64,000 nt of DNA from Dehalobacter sp. 12DCB1 (GTDB lineage: Bacteria > Bacillota > Desulfitobacteriia > Desulfitobacteriales > Syntrophobotulaceae), in NCBI RefSeq assembly GCF_004343605.1, contig NZ_POSF01000011.1:260990-324989 (forward strand). The letters run 5' to 3'. Within the stretch, counting starts at the first letter, position 1. Each line of letters opens with the position of its first letter. The translations under genes and the position numbers were made by a program. The notes beneath the pieces were generated by a model, which had not been told where the DNA came from, did not search any database, and saw nothing but the letters and a program-made list of their open reading frames with translations. Of the stretch, positions 1-9,634 are shown piece by piece.

Positions 1-27
1 TCAGACAATTCTGTCATGTTAATAACT

Positions 28-1182
28 TTATCCACGTTTCAACCACGGCACTTTGCTCGCCGCGCTGATAACCAGTTCTACGTCATCCATTGTTCGATCG
101 GCTCTAATATAATCGTAAAGCGCATGGATCATTGGGATTTCGCTAAGAAAATGCCCGAGCTCACCAACGGCCATACCTGATTCGAGACAATCCAGCACGT
201 TATGGTAGCCGATTTCCCCTGTGATATATAAATCAGCGCCTTTAAAGGCAGCCTTCGCCACAAAACTGCTTCCGCTGCCATTTAATATGGCAATTTTTTT
301 GATCTTTCTGTCAGGATCTCCTGCCAATCGCACTGAAGAACAGTCATGGCCATACTTCTCCGTAAGCTGTTTCAGAAATCCTTCCCACAAATCAGCTAGT
401 CTGACAGGTTTCGGTAATGTTCCGATCACCCCGTATCCTCTGGGTTTTCCGGTATTCCGGAGTGGTATCAGGTCGTAAGCGGGCTCTTCATACGGATGTG
501 CCTTATGCAAAGCCTTCACCGCCCTGCCAAGGCTGCGCTCTTCGACAATGCTCTCGAGTCGGATCTCGGGCACTCTGATCAGCTCTCCAACTTTTCCTAT
601 AGTCGGCTCGGCTCCGTCCAGCGCCCGGAACATGCCTTCACCGTTCGTCTGAAAGAAACATTCGCTGTAGGCATCACTGTGCTCGCCATCGGTAATTCCA
701 CTGCCGACGCCTTCGGTGGTCAGAGCCTTCCGGATAGTCTCGACGTGTTCTTCCGGAACAAAGGTGACGATCTTGATCAGTTTCTCAGCAGAGGTGGTTT
801 CCAGGAACTCTGTTTTCTGCAGTCCGAGCATTTTCGCAAACATCAGGCTCGATGACAGATACGACTGATCCAGATTCGTGTGGGCAGCATAAAATGAGAT
901 CCCATTGCGGAAAAGCAAAAGGGGAACCAATGCCGCCTGGTTGTCCATTCGGAGATTCTTCAGCGGTTTAAACAGCAGCGGGTGGTGGGAAATAATCAGT
1001 TCAGCTTTTTCCGAAACAGCTTCTTCGACGGCTTCCATGGTTCCGTCCAGCGTCAGTAGCATCTTATTGACGCGCTGGGCGCTGCTGCCGACCAGGAGTC
1101 CAGGATTGTCCCAGTCTTCTGCCCAGGAACGCGGCGCTATCTTTTCGATAAGTTGTTCAACCTGGCCTACTGATACAGCCAT
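28..1182 (-). CDS. Nif3-like dinuclear metal-centre protein (YqfO family)
   Basis: Protein of 384 residues, the usual length of the three-part YqfO form of the NIF3 family. The metal-site histidine pair is in 'ISHHPLLF' (about 66-67), followed by 'AAHTNLDQ' (101-105). The C-terminal half supplies 'GELGHFLSE'. Between the two NIF3 halves (about residues 130-240) lies the PII/CutA-like insert typical of this subgroup. The family forms hexamers with a two-metal site; its substrate is not settled (GTP cyclohydrolase I-like and YqfO roles have been proposed), so I give no reaction. It overlaps the end of trmK by 16 bases, so the two are translationally coupled, as in Bacillus yqfN-yqfO. Confidence 0.93.
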   Translation of the reverse strand: MAVSVGQVEQLIEKIAPRSWAEDWDNPGLLVGSSAQRVNKMLLTLDGTMEAVEEAVSEKAELIISHHPLLFKPLKNLRMDNQAALVPLLLFRNGISFYAAHTNLDQSYLSSSLMFAKMLGLQKTEFLETTSAEKLIKIVTFVPEEHVETIRKALTTEGVGSGITDGEHSDAYSECFFQTNGEGMFRALDGAEPTIGKVGELIRVPEIRLESIVEERSLGRAVKALHKAHPYEEPAYDLIPLRNTGKPRGYGVIGTLPKPVRLADLWEGFLKQLTEKYGHDCSSVRLAGDPDRKIKKIAILNGSGSSFVAKAAFKGADLYITGEIGYHNVLDCLESGMAVGELGHFLSEIPMIHALYDYIRADRTMDDVELVISAASKVPWLKRG

Positions 1183-2009
1183 TTTTTTATTACCTCCATC
1201 ATGGCGATTTCCTGCCTGATCTGTTCTGCTTTCTGGGAAACTGCAGCCCTGTTTGTGCGCATCATTTCCAGAACGACTCTTTTGAGATTGCTCGTAGTGT
1301 CGGCAATGATGTCGTTTAACCGGGGTTCTTTGCGTTCAATGATCAGCGGTCCGAGTTGCCAGATAAAATTACGCAGCATCTGTTCCAGATCCTTTGCTGC
1401 TTCCAACGCAGGCACTCCGGTACAGTCCGCAGCAATATCCTGAATGATCTGCTTCATCCGCTGCTCGACTTCCTCTCTATCCAGGCCTTCTGAGCGGGAC
1501 AGGCAAATGACGGTATACAGCCTGCCGTCTTCTTCTGTCAGACATTCTTCGCTCAGCCTCCAACCCTCGGAAAGCAGTTCGAATCTAACCCTGTTTTCTG
1601 CGCCTTGCGGCTGAAGGATCAATGTCTGGACGCTCTGCAGTACGTCCGGCTTCGTGGCTAGTATTTCAAGGATCGTCACACCTCCCATACCGGCAATGAC
1701 CAATGTATCGACTTCTCCGGACTCCAGCGGAATCAGGCCGTCTCCCTGCCGGACCTGAATGTTGTCCTGCAGTCCATAGGCTTTGACATTCTCAACGGCA
1801 GATTTATAAGGCCCTCTGTGGACATCTACCCCGATCGCCTGGCAAATCACTCCGGCCTGTACCAGATAGACAGGCAGATAGGCGTGATCCGTACCGATAT
1901 CCCCAACTCTGGCGCCGGCGGGCACCAGTGACGCAATTGTCTCCAGGCGGGAGCCAAGCTTTATAGCCGTTTTATTTTCCAGCTTATTATCTTGTTGTCC
2001 TGAAATCAT
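1167..2009 (-). CDS. trmK: tRNA (adenine(22)-N1)-methyltransferase TrmK
   Basis: SAM-dependent methylase that makes m1A22 in the D-loop of tRNA. The Rossmann motif I 'GDIGTDHAYLP' and 'VIAGMGGVTI' identify the TrmK/YqfN family. The reading frame stays open to 2108, but that extension runs into the tRNA-Met gene. I chose the ATG at 2009 because 'GAGG' sits 6 bases upstream; this gives 280 residues. An ATG at 2030 is possible but its purine run touches the start codon. It is followed by the coupled nif3-like gene. Confidence 0.9.
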   Translation of the reverse strand: MISGQQDNKLENKTAIKLGSRLETIASLVPAGARVGDIGTDHAYLPVYLVQAGVICQAIGVDVHRGPYKSAVENVKAYGLQDNIQVRQGDGLIPLESGEVDTLVIAGMGGVTILEILATKPDVLQSVQTLILQPQGAENRVRFELLSEGWRLSEECLTEEDGRLYTVICLSRSEGLDREEVEQRMKQIIQDIAADCTGVPALEAAKDLEQMLRNFIWQLGPLIIERKEPRLNDIIADTTSNLKRVVLEMMRTNRAAVSQKAEQIRQEIAMMEVIKKWLYQ

Positions 2010-2043
2010 TGTATTCCTCAATGTTATCATCCCTATAACAATA

Positions 2044-2065
2044 AACTCCGGCTTGCACCAGAGTT
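2044..2065 (-). terminator. hairpin after the tRNA pair
   Basis: Arms 2044-2051 and 2058-2065 form an 8-bp stem with one G-U pair and a 6-base loop. It lies 32 bases beyond the tRNA-Met 3' end and just before trmK. The following tract is only moderately T-rich on the minus strand, so it may be a weak terminator or a processing hairpin. Confidence 0.45.
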
Positions 2066-2096
2066 TTGTTTTTGATTTCAAATTCATTATTTTTGG

Positions 2097-2171
2097 TGGT
2101 GGGCCCACCTGGGATCGAACCAGGGACCAACCGGTTATGAGCCGGCCGCTCTACCGCTGAGCTATAGGCCC
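2097..2171 (-). tRNA. tRNA with CAU anticodon (tRNA-Met, possibly tRNA-Ile2)
   Basis: A full cloverleaf can be folded: acceptor GGGCCTA / TGGGCCC, D-arm GCTCAGCGGTAGAGC, anticodon loop CTCATAA, T-arm with GGTTCGATCC, and an encoded CCA at 2097-2099. The anticodon CAU means elongator Met, or Ile2 if lysidine-modified. It lacks the C1-A72 mismatch of initiator tRNA. It is cotranscribed with tRNA-Asn 8 bases upstream. Confidence 0.93.
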
Positions 2172-2179
2172 AAAAAATA

Positions 2180-2254
2180 TGGCTCCCCGAGCTGGATTCG
2201 AACCAGCAACCTATCGGTTAACAGCCGATTGCTCTACCGTTGAGCTATCGAGGA
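2180..2254 (-). tRNA. tRNA-Asn (GUU)
   Basis: Acceptor TCCTCGA pairs with TCGGGGA, the anticodon loop is CTGTTAA (GUU), the T-arm holds GGTTCGAATCC, and CCA is encoded at 2180-2182. It is first in a two-tRNA transcript starting from the promoter at 2270-2298. Confidence 0.96.
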
Positions 2255-2269
2255 AAGCCTGCGACGTTT

Positions 2270-2298
2270 ATTATACGGAATTATTGCGCGATGGTCAA
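2270..2298 (-). promoter_or_regulatory. sigma-A promoter of the tRNA-Asn/Met pair
   Basis: On the minus strand TTGACC (2293-2298), a 17-base spacer and a consensus TATAAT (2270-2275). Predicted transcription start is about 9 bases before tRNA-Asn. Confidence 0.8.
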
Positions 2299-2413
2299 GC
2301 ATGTTTTATCAATTTTATCTTGCGTTATGTGGATTTATTTCAACTTTTCTTAATCCTTTTTAGTCTTATTTATTGTCTTTAGCATAAGAAAATTTTTTAA
2401 GAAAGTCCTGATT

Positions 2414-3574
2414 TTAGTCTAAATAATCCTTCAGTTTTTTGCTGCGGCTTGGATGGCGGAGCTTGCGCAGCGCCTTGGCCTCAATCTGCCTGATTCTTTC
2501 TCTGGTTACGCCGAATTCCTGGCCGACTTCCTCCAAGGTCCTGGTACGTCCGTCATCGAGTCCGAAACGCAGTCTGAGGACCTTTTCTTCTCTCGGGGTG
2601 AGCGTCTCAAGGACCTCTTCGAGCTGTTCCTTGAGCAGGATGAATGACGCAGCTTCAGAGGGAGCCGGTGCATCCTCATCGGGAATAAAATCTCCGAGGT
2701 GGGAATCTTCCTCTTCCCCAATTGGTGTTTCCAAGGAAACAGGTTCCTGGGCGATCTTTAAAATCTCCCGAACACGTTCTTCCGGTATCTCCATGACCTT
2801 AGCAGTTTCATCCGGGGTCGGATCGCGGCCCAGTTCCTGCAGGAGCTGTCTGTTAACCCGGATCAGTTTGTTAATCGTTTCAACCATATGAACCGGGATA
2901 CGAATCGTTCTGGCCTGGTCGGCAATCGCACGTGTAATGGCCTGTCTGATCCACCAGGTCGCATACGTGCTGAATTTAAAGCCTTTGCGGTAATCAAATT
3001 TTTCCACAGCTTTAATCAGGCCAAGATTACCCTCTTGAATCAGGTCCAGAAAAAGCATGCCGCGGCCCACATAGCGTTTGGCAATACTGACCACCAGACG
3101 CAGGTTTGCTTCGGCCAGACGGCGCTTGGCCATTTCATCCCCGGCCTCCATCTTGAGAGCCAGTTCAATCTCATCTTCCGCTGTCAGCAAAGGAACCCGG
3201 CCGATCTCTTTCAGGTACATCCTGACAGGATCGTCAATCCCTACACCTTCAGGAATGGAAAGGTCAATGTCTGTTTCACTGGCGATCTCGTCGGCAAGAT
3301 CTTTTGTTTCTTTGTCGATAACCACTTCGACGCTGTCGTCAACAACATCAATACCGAGCCCGCTCAGCTGGTCATAGATCTCCTCAATCTGGTCCTCAGA
3401 AAGGTCGACCTTCTGCAAAGCATTGGCAATCTCATCATAGGTAAGATTACCCTTGGTTTTGCCCAGCTCAATTAAAGTCGAGACATTTTCCTTTTTCATT
3501 TCATCTACGGTCACGGAATTCTCCCCTTCCAGCGGGTAATTCGCAACAAATTGTTTCTTATTATTTTTCGCCAC
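2414..3574 (-). CDS. rpoD: RNA polymerase primary sigma factor RpoD (SigA)
   Basis: Housekeeping sigma-70 factor of 386 residues, close to Firmicute SigA length. Region 1.1 (about 18-80), region 1.2 '[11 protein letters not shown]' (about 115), the core-binding/-10 region 2 with '[14 protein letters not shown]' and '[13 protein letters not shown]' (about 175-215), region 3, and the -35 helix-turn-helix '[19 protein letters not shown]' near residue 350 are all present. It overlaps dnaG by 14 bases, the classical dnaG-rpoD macromolecular-synthesis operon. No large non-conserved region between 1.2 and 2.1, as expected for this phylum. Confidence 0.98.
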   Translation of the reverse strand: MAKNNKKQFVANYPLEGENSVTVDEMKKENVSTLIELGKTKGNLTYDEIANALQKVDLSEDQIEEIYDQLSGLGIDVVDDSVEVVIDKETKDLADEIASETDIDLSIPEGVGIDDPVRMYLKEIGRVPLLTAEDEIELALKMEAGDEMAKRRLAEANLRLVVSIAKRYVGRGMLFLDLIQEGNLGLIKAVEKFDYRKGFKFSTYATWWIRQAITRAIADQARTIRIPVHMVETINKLIRVNRQLLQELGRDPTPDETAKVMEIPEERVREILKIAQEPVSLETPIGEEEDSHLGDFIPDEDAPAPSEAASFILLKEQLEEVLETLTPREEKVLRLRFGLDDGRTRTLEEVGQEFGVTRERIRQIEAKALRKLRHPSRSKKLKDYLD

Positions 3575-5396
3575 GTTTCAACCGCTCTCCTATCTCCTGG
3601 AGCAGGGCAAGCGCCCCAGCCATATCTCCAGATTTTTCCAATAAAATCATTTTGGCCTGCAAATCTTCGATCGTCTCTTTCTTCTTTGTCTCCTTAATCA
3701 AAGCAATGCAGTCCTTAAGGAGCATATCGGCTTTATCGAAATCAATGGACAATTCATATATTTCGGCAAGACGCCTTTGAACCTTCTCGTACCAGCTATC
3801 ATTATCGATAAGATTCAAACTGTTTTCCGGGAAATTCTCGAAGATATATCTATGTTCCTGCAGCCTCCAAAATTCCTGATCCAGGTTGTCAGCTACTTGA
3901 TTTTTATAATTGGGATTCTCCAGGATGATTCTGAGAATGGTCTGTTCGGCCCGGAAAACTCCTAAATGGACATAAGATTCCTGAAAACTGTCAATGTCCG
4001 TCCCTTCTATAGTATTTCTTTTTTTTACAGAAATATCCTGTTGTTGCGAAAAAATTTCTGGATTGCCCCTATTTCCTCTGGTTTTCTTCGTCAGGCTATC
4101 GATCTCGTGCTGAACTGCTTCGAGCGTGAGACCGAGCTCCAGACTTAAATATCTTTCATATCCTTCTTTCTCAACTATGCTTGGTACTTTAAGAATATCG
4201 GGAGCAAGCTTTCTAATCAGTTCTGCTTTATCCGGTATGGTCCGCAGGGGGGTATCCCGGATCAGCATTTTATATTTAAACTCGATAAAAGTGATGGTAT
4301 TTTCGAGTTTCTTGCGAAATTCAGCGACGGTGTGCTTTTTCAGAAATTCGTCGGGGTCCTTGGCATCCTCGAACAGCAGTACCTGAATGTTCAGGCCTTC
4401 ATCAAGAAGGATCTCACCCGCCCGCAGAGCTGCCTGAATCCCTGCTTTATCCGAGTCATAGCCGATTACAATCTTGCCTGCGTATTTTTTAAGCAGCCTG
4501 GCCTGATCCTTAGTCAGGGCTGTGCCGAGCGAGGCAACCGCATTTGTGAAGCCTGCTCTTTGCGCTGCAATTGTATCCATATACCCTTCAAGGAGTAAAG
4601 AATACCCTGCCTCCCTGATTCCCCGAGAAGCCAGATGAATGCCGTAAAGATTACGTCCTTTATGAAAAAATTTTGTTTCCGGTGAATTCAGATATTTAGG
4701 TGTGGAATCATCGAGCACCCGTCCGCCAAAAGCAATTGGAGCGCCTTTGACATCGAGGATGGTATAAATCACTCTGTTACGAAACCTGTCGTAATAACTG
4801 ATTTCCTGCTCACTGGTTTCCCTGCGGACAGCGAGTCCGAATTGAGCCAGTTCTTCCGGTGCGACTCCTTTGTCCGCAAGTTCCCTGATCAAGCCATCCC
4901 ACCTGTCCGGTGCAAAACCAAGACGGAAATCCCGGATGACTTCAGATCCAATCCCTCTGTGTTCAAAGTAAGTCAGTCCGGCCTGTCCTTCGGGACGATG
5001 CAGAAGCACGTCGTGATAGTAGCGGGCAGCCCACTCATGAATCTCCCGCCAGCGGCTGCGCTGTGCTTCGTTCTTCGTCTCCTCCGGAGAAAGCTCTCTT
5101 TCCGGCAGCTCCATCCCATACTTCCCGGCTACCTTCTTCAAAGCTTCGATGAAGGCTAAACCTTCTTTTTTCATCAGGAAAGAAAAAACATTTCCGCCGG
5201 TGTGGCAGCCAAAACAGTAGAACATCTGACGATCGGGATTTACATTGAAACTTGGAGTCTTTTCAGAATGAAACGGACAAAGCCCTTGATAGTTTTTGCC
5301 CGTACGTTTCAGCACCACATGCTCAGAGATAATTTCAACAATGTCAGCTTGGCGGCGTACTTCTTCGATAAAATCCTCAGATATTTTATGATCCAT
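3561..5396 (-). CDS. dnaG: DNA primase DnaG
   Basis: Primase that lays RNA primers at the replication fork. N-terminal CHC2 zinc finger with C40, H43, C61 and C64; then the catalytic core and a TOPRIM segment ('[16 protein letters not shown]', near 265) with the acidic 'GYDSDKAG' motif. The C-terminal roughly 170 residues are the divergent helicase-binding domain. 611 residues is a normal length. ATG at 5396 has 'AAGGG' upstream with a 9-base spacing. It is upstream of, and overlaps, rpoD. Confidence 0.97.
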   Translation of the reverse strand: MDHKISEDFIEEVRRQADIVEIISEHVVLKRTGKNYQGLCPFHSEKTPSFNVNPDRQMFYCFGCHTGGNVFSFLMKKEGLAFIEALKKVAGKYGMELPERELSPEETKNEAQRSRWREIHEWAARYYHDVLLHRPEGQAGLTYFEHRGIGSEVIRDFRLGFAPDRWDGLIRELADKGVAPEELAQFGLAVRRETSEQEISYYDRFRNRVIYTILDVKGAPIAFGGRVLDDSTPKYLNSPETKFFHKGRNLYGIHLASRGIREAGYSLLLEGYMDTIAAQRAGFTNAVASLGTALTKDQARLLKKYAGKIVIGYDSDKAGIQAALRAGEILLDEGLNIQVLLFEDAKDPDEFLKKHTVAEFRKKLENTITFIEFKYKMLIRDTPLRTIPDKAELIRKLAPDILKVPSIVEKEGYERYLSLELGLTLEAVQHEIDSLTKKTRGNRGNPEIFSQQQDISVKKRNTIEGTDIDSFQESYVHLGVFRAEQTILRIILENPNYKNQVADNLDQEFWRLQEHRYIFENFPENSLNLIDNDSWYEKVQRRLAEIYELSIDFDKADMLLKDCIALIKETKKKETIEDLQAKMILLEKSGDMAGALALLQEIGERLKRGEK

Positions 5397-5523
5397 CCCA
5401 GCACGCCCTTCATGGATTTACGTTTTTCTGACAAGCCTTTATCTTTTTCGATAAACTTTTTATTTTTCCTTCTTATTCTAAGACAATTTTTTTACAATTT
5501 TTGCTTAGCATCTTATCTCCCTG

Positions 5524-6513
5524 CTATTCTTTAGGAATAAAAAGATGTTTGAAGATGCTGATGGCGTAGTTGTCTGTCAGACCCGCAACATAGTCGGTGA
5601 TGGCTTGTTTCAGATCTCCCTCTGTCCGTTTAAGATAATCTTCCGGCAGAATTTCCGAGTGATGCAGGTAATAATCGAAAAGAATTCCCAAAACCAATCG
5701 GCTTTTGCTGCGTTCCTCCTGCAGTAAACTGCTGTAGTAGACTCTCTCAAACATAAAGTCACGGAATTCTTTCATGATTGCGGAGATTTCTGCAGACTGA
5801 CAAATCGTGTCCTTGCCTTCCGAAGCCTGAATCATATCGAGAACCATGGTCGTGATCATTTCGCTGGTACTGGAGCCAATCCCTTTTCTAATCGTGGACG
5901 GAAGGTCGTCAACGGACAGAATCTCAGCCCGCAAAGCATCGTCAAAATCGTGGCAGAGATAGGCAATCCTGTCTCCGATCCTTACAATCTGTCCTTCCAG
6001 GGTTTTTGGCATTCCAGAACCGGTATGGTGCAGAATTCCGTCCAGGACCTGCTCCGTGAGGTTCAGGCCCTCGCCGTTTCCGGTAAGGACAGTGTAGATC
6101 CTGACCGACTGTTCGTTGTGTTCAAAATGGCCGATCAGGGAAGCCAGCGTTTCTTCACCGACGTGTCCAAAAGGTGTATGACCGACATCATGACCCAAGG
6201 CAATTGCCTCAATCAGATCTTCATTTAAGCTTAGCCCCCGGCCGATGGTTCGGCAGATCTGTGCGACTTCCAGGCTGTGGGTCATCCTGGTCCGATAGTG
6301 ATCTCCGATAGGAGCAATATAGACCTGCGTCTTGTGTTTCAGGCGACGAAAAGGCTTGCTATGCAAAATTCTGTCTCTGTCTCGTTGGAACCTGGTTCGA
6401 ACGCTGCATTCAACTTCCTCTCTCGCTCTCCTTGCTTCGGCGCTTTTCGCTGCCAGGGGCGAGAGCCGCTGGAATTCATGTTCCTCCGTTCTTAACCTGA
6501 TTGACTGGGACAT
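5524..6513 (-). CDS. dgt: dGTPase-like HD triphosphohydrolase
   Basis: Member of the deoxynucleotide triphosphohydrolase family, 329 residues, the short form found in Clostridia next to dnaG. HD-domain signatures are 'RMTHSLEVAQI' and 'GHDVGHTPFGHVGE' (about residues 85-120), with the later 'YLCHDFDDAL' supplying the distal Asp. The family hydrolyses dGTP or other dNTPs to nucleoside plus tripolyphosphate; the preferred substrate cannot be read from sequence. The start ATG has 'AAGGTGG' 6 bases upstream. Promoter candidate at 6725-6752. Confidence 0.9.
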   Translation of the reverse strand: MSQSIRLRTEEHEFQRLSPLAAKSAEARRAREEVECSVRTRFQRDRDRILHSKPFRRLKHKTQVYIAPIGDHYRTRMTHSLEVAQICRTIGRGLSLNEDLIEAIALGHDVGHTPFGHVGEETLASLIGHFEHNEQSVRIYTVLTGNGEGLNLTEQVLDGILHHTGSGMPKTLEGQIVRIGDRIAYLCHDFDDALRAEILSVDDLPSTIRKGIGSSTSEMITTMVLDMIQASEGKDTICQSAEISAIMKEFRDFMFERVYYSSLLQEERSKSRLVLGILFDYYLHHSEILPEDYLKRTEGDLKQAITDYVAGLTDNYAISIFKHLFIPKE

Positions 6514-6586
6514 CTACAACCACCTTCTTCACAAGAATCAAAAGGGATTAGACGCAAAAACAAAAGAAATAGCACCCGAGGCCACA

Positions 6587-6609
6587 ATTCCGCCACTTTC
6601 TGGCGGAAT
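6587..6609 (-). repeat. perfect 9-bp inverted repeat in the dgt leader
   Basis: Arms 6587-6595 and 6601-6609 pair perfectly around a 5-base loop. There is no T-run on either side, so it does not look like a terminator. It lies in the predicted 5' leader of dgt. The motif CCACARTTCCGCC at its left edge recurs in the palindromic element at 17739-17842. The rest of the 448-base gap 6514-6961 holds only the dgt promoter candidate and the ppdK terminator. Confidence 0.5.
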
Positions 6610-6724
6610 AAGCTAAGATTTTGTACTTCGTCTTTTATTTTTCGCAAAAATCCTTCAGACGTTCTTTCAATTCTTTAACTGTTTAATTCAACATTAAGTT
6701 TAAAAATCCTGCTTAAATCGTTAA

Positions 6725-6752
6725 ATTGTATCATAGAATAAAACATTTACAA
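6725..6752 (-). promoter_or_regulatory. candidate sigma-A promoter of dgt
   Basis: TTGTAA (6747-6752), 16-base spacer, TACAAT (6725-6730) on the minus strand, giving a leader of about 205 bases before dgt. Moderate match only. Confidence 0.4.
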
Positions 6753-6869
6753 AATACTGTAAAAGTCATCTTTCACGTTTTTAGGAGCACAGACCAGTTA
6801 AAAGTACCTAGAAATAACTCACCCTTGTATTCTTCCAGTTGCCAGTTCAATAGTAAGTAAATTTACAAG

Positions 6870-6913
6870 ATAAAAATGAGGTATTGTCTCTTAAATCACT
6901 AAAAGACAATACC
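6870..6913 (-). terminator. terminator of ppdK
   Basis: A 10-bp stem (6880-6889 with 6904-6913) with a 14-base loop, followed on the minus strand by TCATTTTTATC. It lies about 50 bases after the ppdK stop codon. Confidence 0.7.
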
Positions 6914-6961
6914 CATAATCTTTTTGTTGAGTCAACTCTTTACCTTATACTATTTATTGCT

Positions 6962-9634
6962 TTATTTAATAAACCCTTTTTGTTTCAATGCAGCCTGCGC
7001 AGCGCCTAAGCGGGCAATCGGTACGCGGAAGGGTGAACAGGAGACATAGTCCAGGTTAATTTCCTGGCAGAATTCGATCGAGGAAGGATCTCCGCCGTGT
7101 TCGCCGCAGATTCCAATTTTGATGCCCGGATTTGCTTTACGTCCAAGATCGACGCAGATCTTCATGATCTTACCGACGCCGTCCCGATCTAAGACTGCAA
7201 ATGGGTTATTGGCCAAGATATTTTGGTTCAAATAGTCGGGCAGGAATTTACCTTCAGCGTCGTCACGGGAAAAGCCTAAAACGGTCTGGGTAAGGTCGTT
7301 AGTTCCAAACGAGAAGAACTCGGCAAACGGTGCAATTTCGTCTGCGGTAAGCGCCGCTCTCGGCACTTCAATCATCGTTCCAATTTGGTAGTTGATCTTG
7401 ACGCCTTCGGCTTTGATGATTTCCTGGGCAATTTCCTCGGTCTGCTTGCGCAGAATCTCGAGCTCTTTATGATGAATGACGAGCGGGATCTTGACATGCG
7501 GACGCACGTCAACTCCTTCTTTCACGAGTCTAGCTGCAGCTTTAAAAATAGCTCTGGACTGCATCGCGTAGATTTCCGGATACGATATTCCAAGACGGCA
7601 GCCGCGATGGCCGAGCATCGGATTCATCTCCTGGAGACCGCGGACTTTCTTCAGCAGAACCTCTTTAGCCTTGATTTCCTTTTGGACCTTTTCATCCTGC
7701 AGGTTGGCCGTGAGTTTTAATTCCTGAATTTCGAGAGCAAGTTCTTCACCGTTTGGCAGGAATTCATGGAGAGGCGGATCCAGCAGACGAATCGTCACCG
7801 GCAGTCCGTGCATGGCCTTCAAGATGCCGTAGAAATCGCCTTCCTGCATCGGCAGAAGTTCAGCCAGGGCGGCTTCTCTTTCGGGAAGCGTCTGGGCCAG
7901 AATCATCTTCTGGACAATCGGGATACGGGCAGGATCCATAAACATGTGTTCCGTCCGGCAAAGTCCGATGCCCTGGGCACCAAATTCTCTCGCTTTGGCG
8001 GCATCAGGCGGATTATCGGCGTTAGCCATAACCTGAAGCTTTCTGATTCCATCTGCCCACTCCAGAATTTTTTGGAATTCACCGCTTAAGTCAGGATCCT
8101 TCATCGGGACAGTTCCTCTGATGACCCGTCCTGTTGCGCCGTCGATCGTAATCTCGGTACCTTCGGGATAAGCATCATCGCCAATCACGAAGATCTTGTC
8201 GGCAAGGTTGATTTTCAAAGCATCACAGCCGCAGACTGCAGGTTTGCCCATATGTCTGGCTACAACAGCAGCGTGGCTGGTCATGCCTCCCCTGCTGGTC
8301 AGAATCCCTTGGGCTGCGAGCATGCCATGAATATCATCCGGGGTGGTTTCCGTACCAACGAGAATGACTTTTTCTCCGGCCTGGCCGAGCTTTTCAGCTT
8401 CGTCCGCACTGAAGATAATCTTGCCGGAAGCTGCTCCCGGTGAGGCAGGCAGTCCTGTCGCTACGACGTCGAGCTTGGCGGCATCGTCGATTCTGCGGTG
8501 CAGCAGTTTTTCTAATTGATGCGGATCAATTCTCTCGACTGCTTCTTCCTTGGTGATGAGACCTTCCTGACAAAGTTCGACAGCAATGCGGATCGCAGCA
8601 GAAATCGTACATTTTCCGTTACGGGTCTGGAGTATGTAGAGTCTGCCTTTTTCAATCGTGAATTCGATATCCTGCATGTTTTTATAATGGTTCTCCAGAT
8701 TCTTGGCGATTTCGCTGAACTGGCGGTAAATTTCCGGATTGTCATTTTGCAGGCTGTCAATCGAAAGCGGTGTACGGATACCTGCAACGACGTCCTCACC
8801 CTGGGCATTCATCAAATATTCCCCATACAAGTGTTTTTCCCCAGTTGACGGGTTCCGGGTAAAGGCCACGCCCGTACCAGAGTCATTACCCATGTTGCCG
8901 AATACCATTGACTGGACGTTGACGGCGGTGCCGTAGCTGTCCGGAATACCGTTGGCTTTCCTGTACACGATCGCCCGGTGGTTATTCCAGGATTTGAAAA
9001 CGGCGGTGATCGCTTCCTTAAGTTGTTCATACGGATCATCAGGAAATGGTACGCCGGTCTCCTGCTTAACAAGCGCTTTAAACTTAACCACAAGTCCTTT
9101 CAGGCTTTCCGGAGAAAGCTCGGAATCGAACGTTACACCCTGTTTTTCTTTGACTTCTTCCAGGATATTCTCAAATTTGTGACTGGCGATTCCAAGTACG
9201 ACATCGCCAAACATTTGGATAAAACGTCGGTAGCAGTCAAAAGCAAATCTCTCATTGCCTGTTGCCTTGCTGACGCCGCTGGCTGTTCCTTCGTTCAAAC
9301 CGAGGTTCAGGATTGTATCCATCATCCCGGGCATGGAAACCCTCGCGCCGGAACGGACCGAAACCAGAAGTGGGTTTTCGGGATCGCCAAATTTCTTGCC
9401 GCTTGCTTTCTCGACATCCTGGATCGCGGGAAGGATCTGTTCCCATAATCCTCCGGGCAGCTGCTCACCGCAGTCATAGTATTCGAGGCAGGCTTCTGTG
9501 GTAATCGTAAAGCCTTGCGGGACATTCAGTCCGATGTTGGTCATTTCAGCCAGGTTTGCTCCCTTGCCTCCAAGAAGGTTTTTCATGTCGGCACTGCCTT
9601 CACGAAACAAGTACACATATTTTTTGTCAACCAT
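6962..9634 (-). CDS. ppdK: pyruvate, phosphate dikinase
   Basis: Interconverts pyruvate + ATP + Pi and PEP + AMP + PPi in the cytosol. 890 residues, the standard length. N-terminal ATP-grasp domain ('GGKGANLAEM' near 22; 'SVRSGARVSMPGMMDT' near 92), the swivelling phosphohistidine domain with 'GGMTSHAAVVARHMGKPAVCG' carrying catalytic H454, and a C-terminal PEP-binding barrel ending in 'GICGEHGGDP' and 'SCSPFRVP'. Its start overlaps the end of ppsR by 8 bases, so enzyme and its regulator are co-expressed; the CcpN-type repressor lies just upstream. Confidence 0.98.
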   Translation of the reverse strand: MVDKKYVYLFREGSADMKNLLGGKGANLAEMTNIGLNVPQGFTITTEACLEYYDCGEQLPGGLWEQILPAIQDVEKASGKKFGDPENPLLVSVRSGARVSMPGMMDTILNLGLNEGTASGVSKATGNERFAFDCYRRFIQMFGDVVLGIASHKFENILEEVKEKQGVTFDSELSPESLKGLVVKFKALVKQETGVPFPDDPYEQLKEAITAVFKSWNNHRAIVYRKANGIPDSYGTAVNVQSMVFGNMGNDSGTGVAFTRNPSTGEKHLYGEYLMNAQGEDVVAGIRTPLSIDSLQNDNPEIYRQFSEIAKNLENHYKNMQDIEFTIEKGRLYILQTRNGKCTISAAIRIAVELCQEGLITKEEAVERIDPHQLEKLLHRRIDDAAKLDVVATGLPASPGAASGKIIFSADEAEKLGQAGEKVILVGTETTPDDIHGMLAAQGILTSRGGMTSHAAVVARHMGKPAVCGCDALKINLADKIFVIGDDAYPEGTEITIDGATGRVIRGTVPMKDPDLSGEFQKILEWADGIRKLQVMANADNPPDAAKAREFGAQGIGLCRTEHMFMDPARIPIVQKMILAQTLPEREAALAELLPMQEGDFYGILKAMHGLPVTIRLLDPPLHEFLPNGEELALEIQELKLTANLQDEKVQKEIKAKEVLLKKVRGLQEMNPMLGHRGCRLGISYPEIYAMQSRAIFKAAARLVKEGVDVRPHVKIPLVIHHKELEILRKQTEEIAQEIIKAEGVKINYQIGTMIEVPRAALTADEIAPFAEFFSFGTNDLTQTVLGFSRDDAEGKFLPDYLNQNILANNPFAVLDRDGVGKIMKICVDLGRKANPGIKIGICGEHGGDPSSIEFCQEINLDYVSCSPFRVPIARLGAAQAALKQKGFIK

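Noticed and set aside
2010-2108. N-terminal extension of trmK
   Set aside because: It runs through the hairpin and into the tRNA-Met gene; the ATG at 2009 has a good ribosome-binding site.
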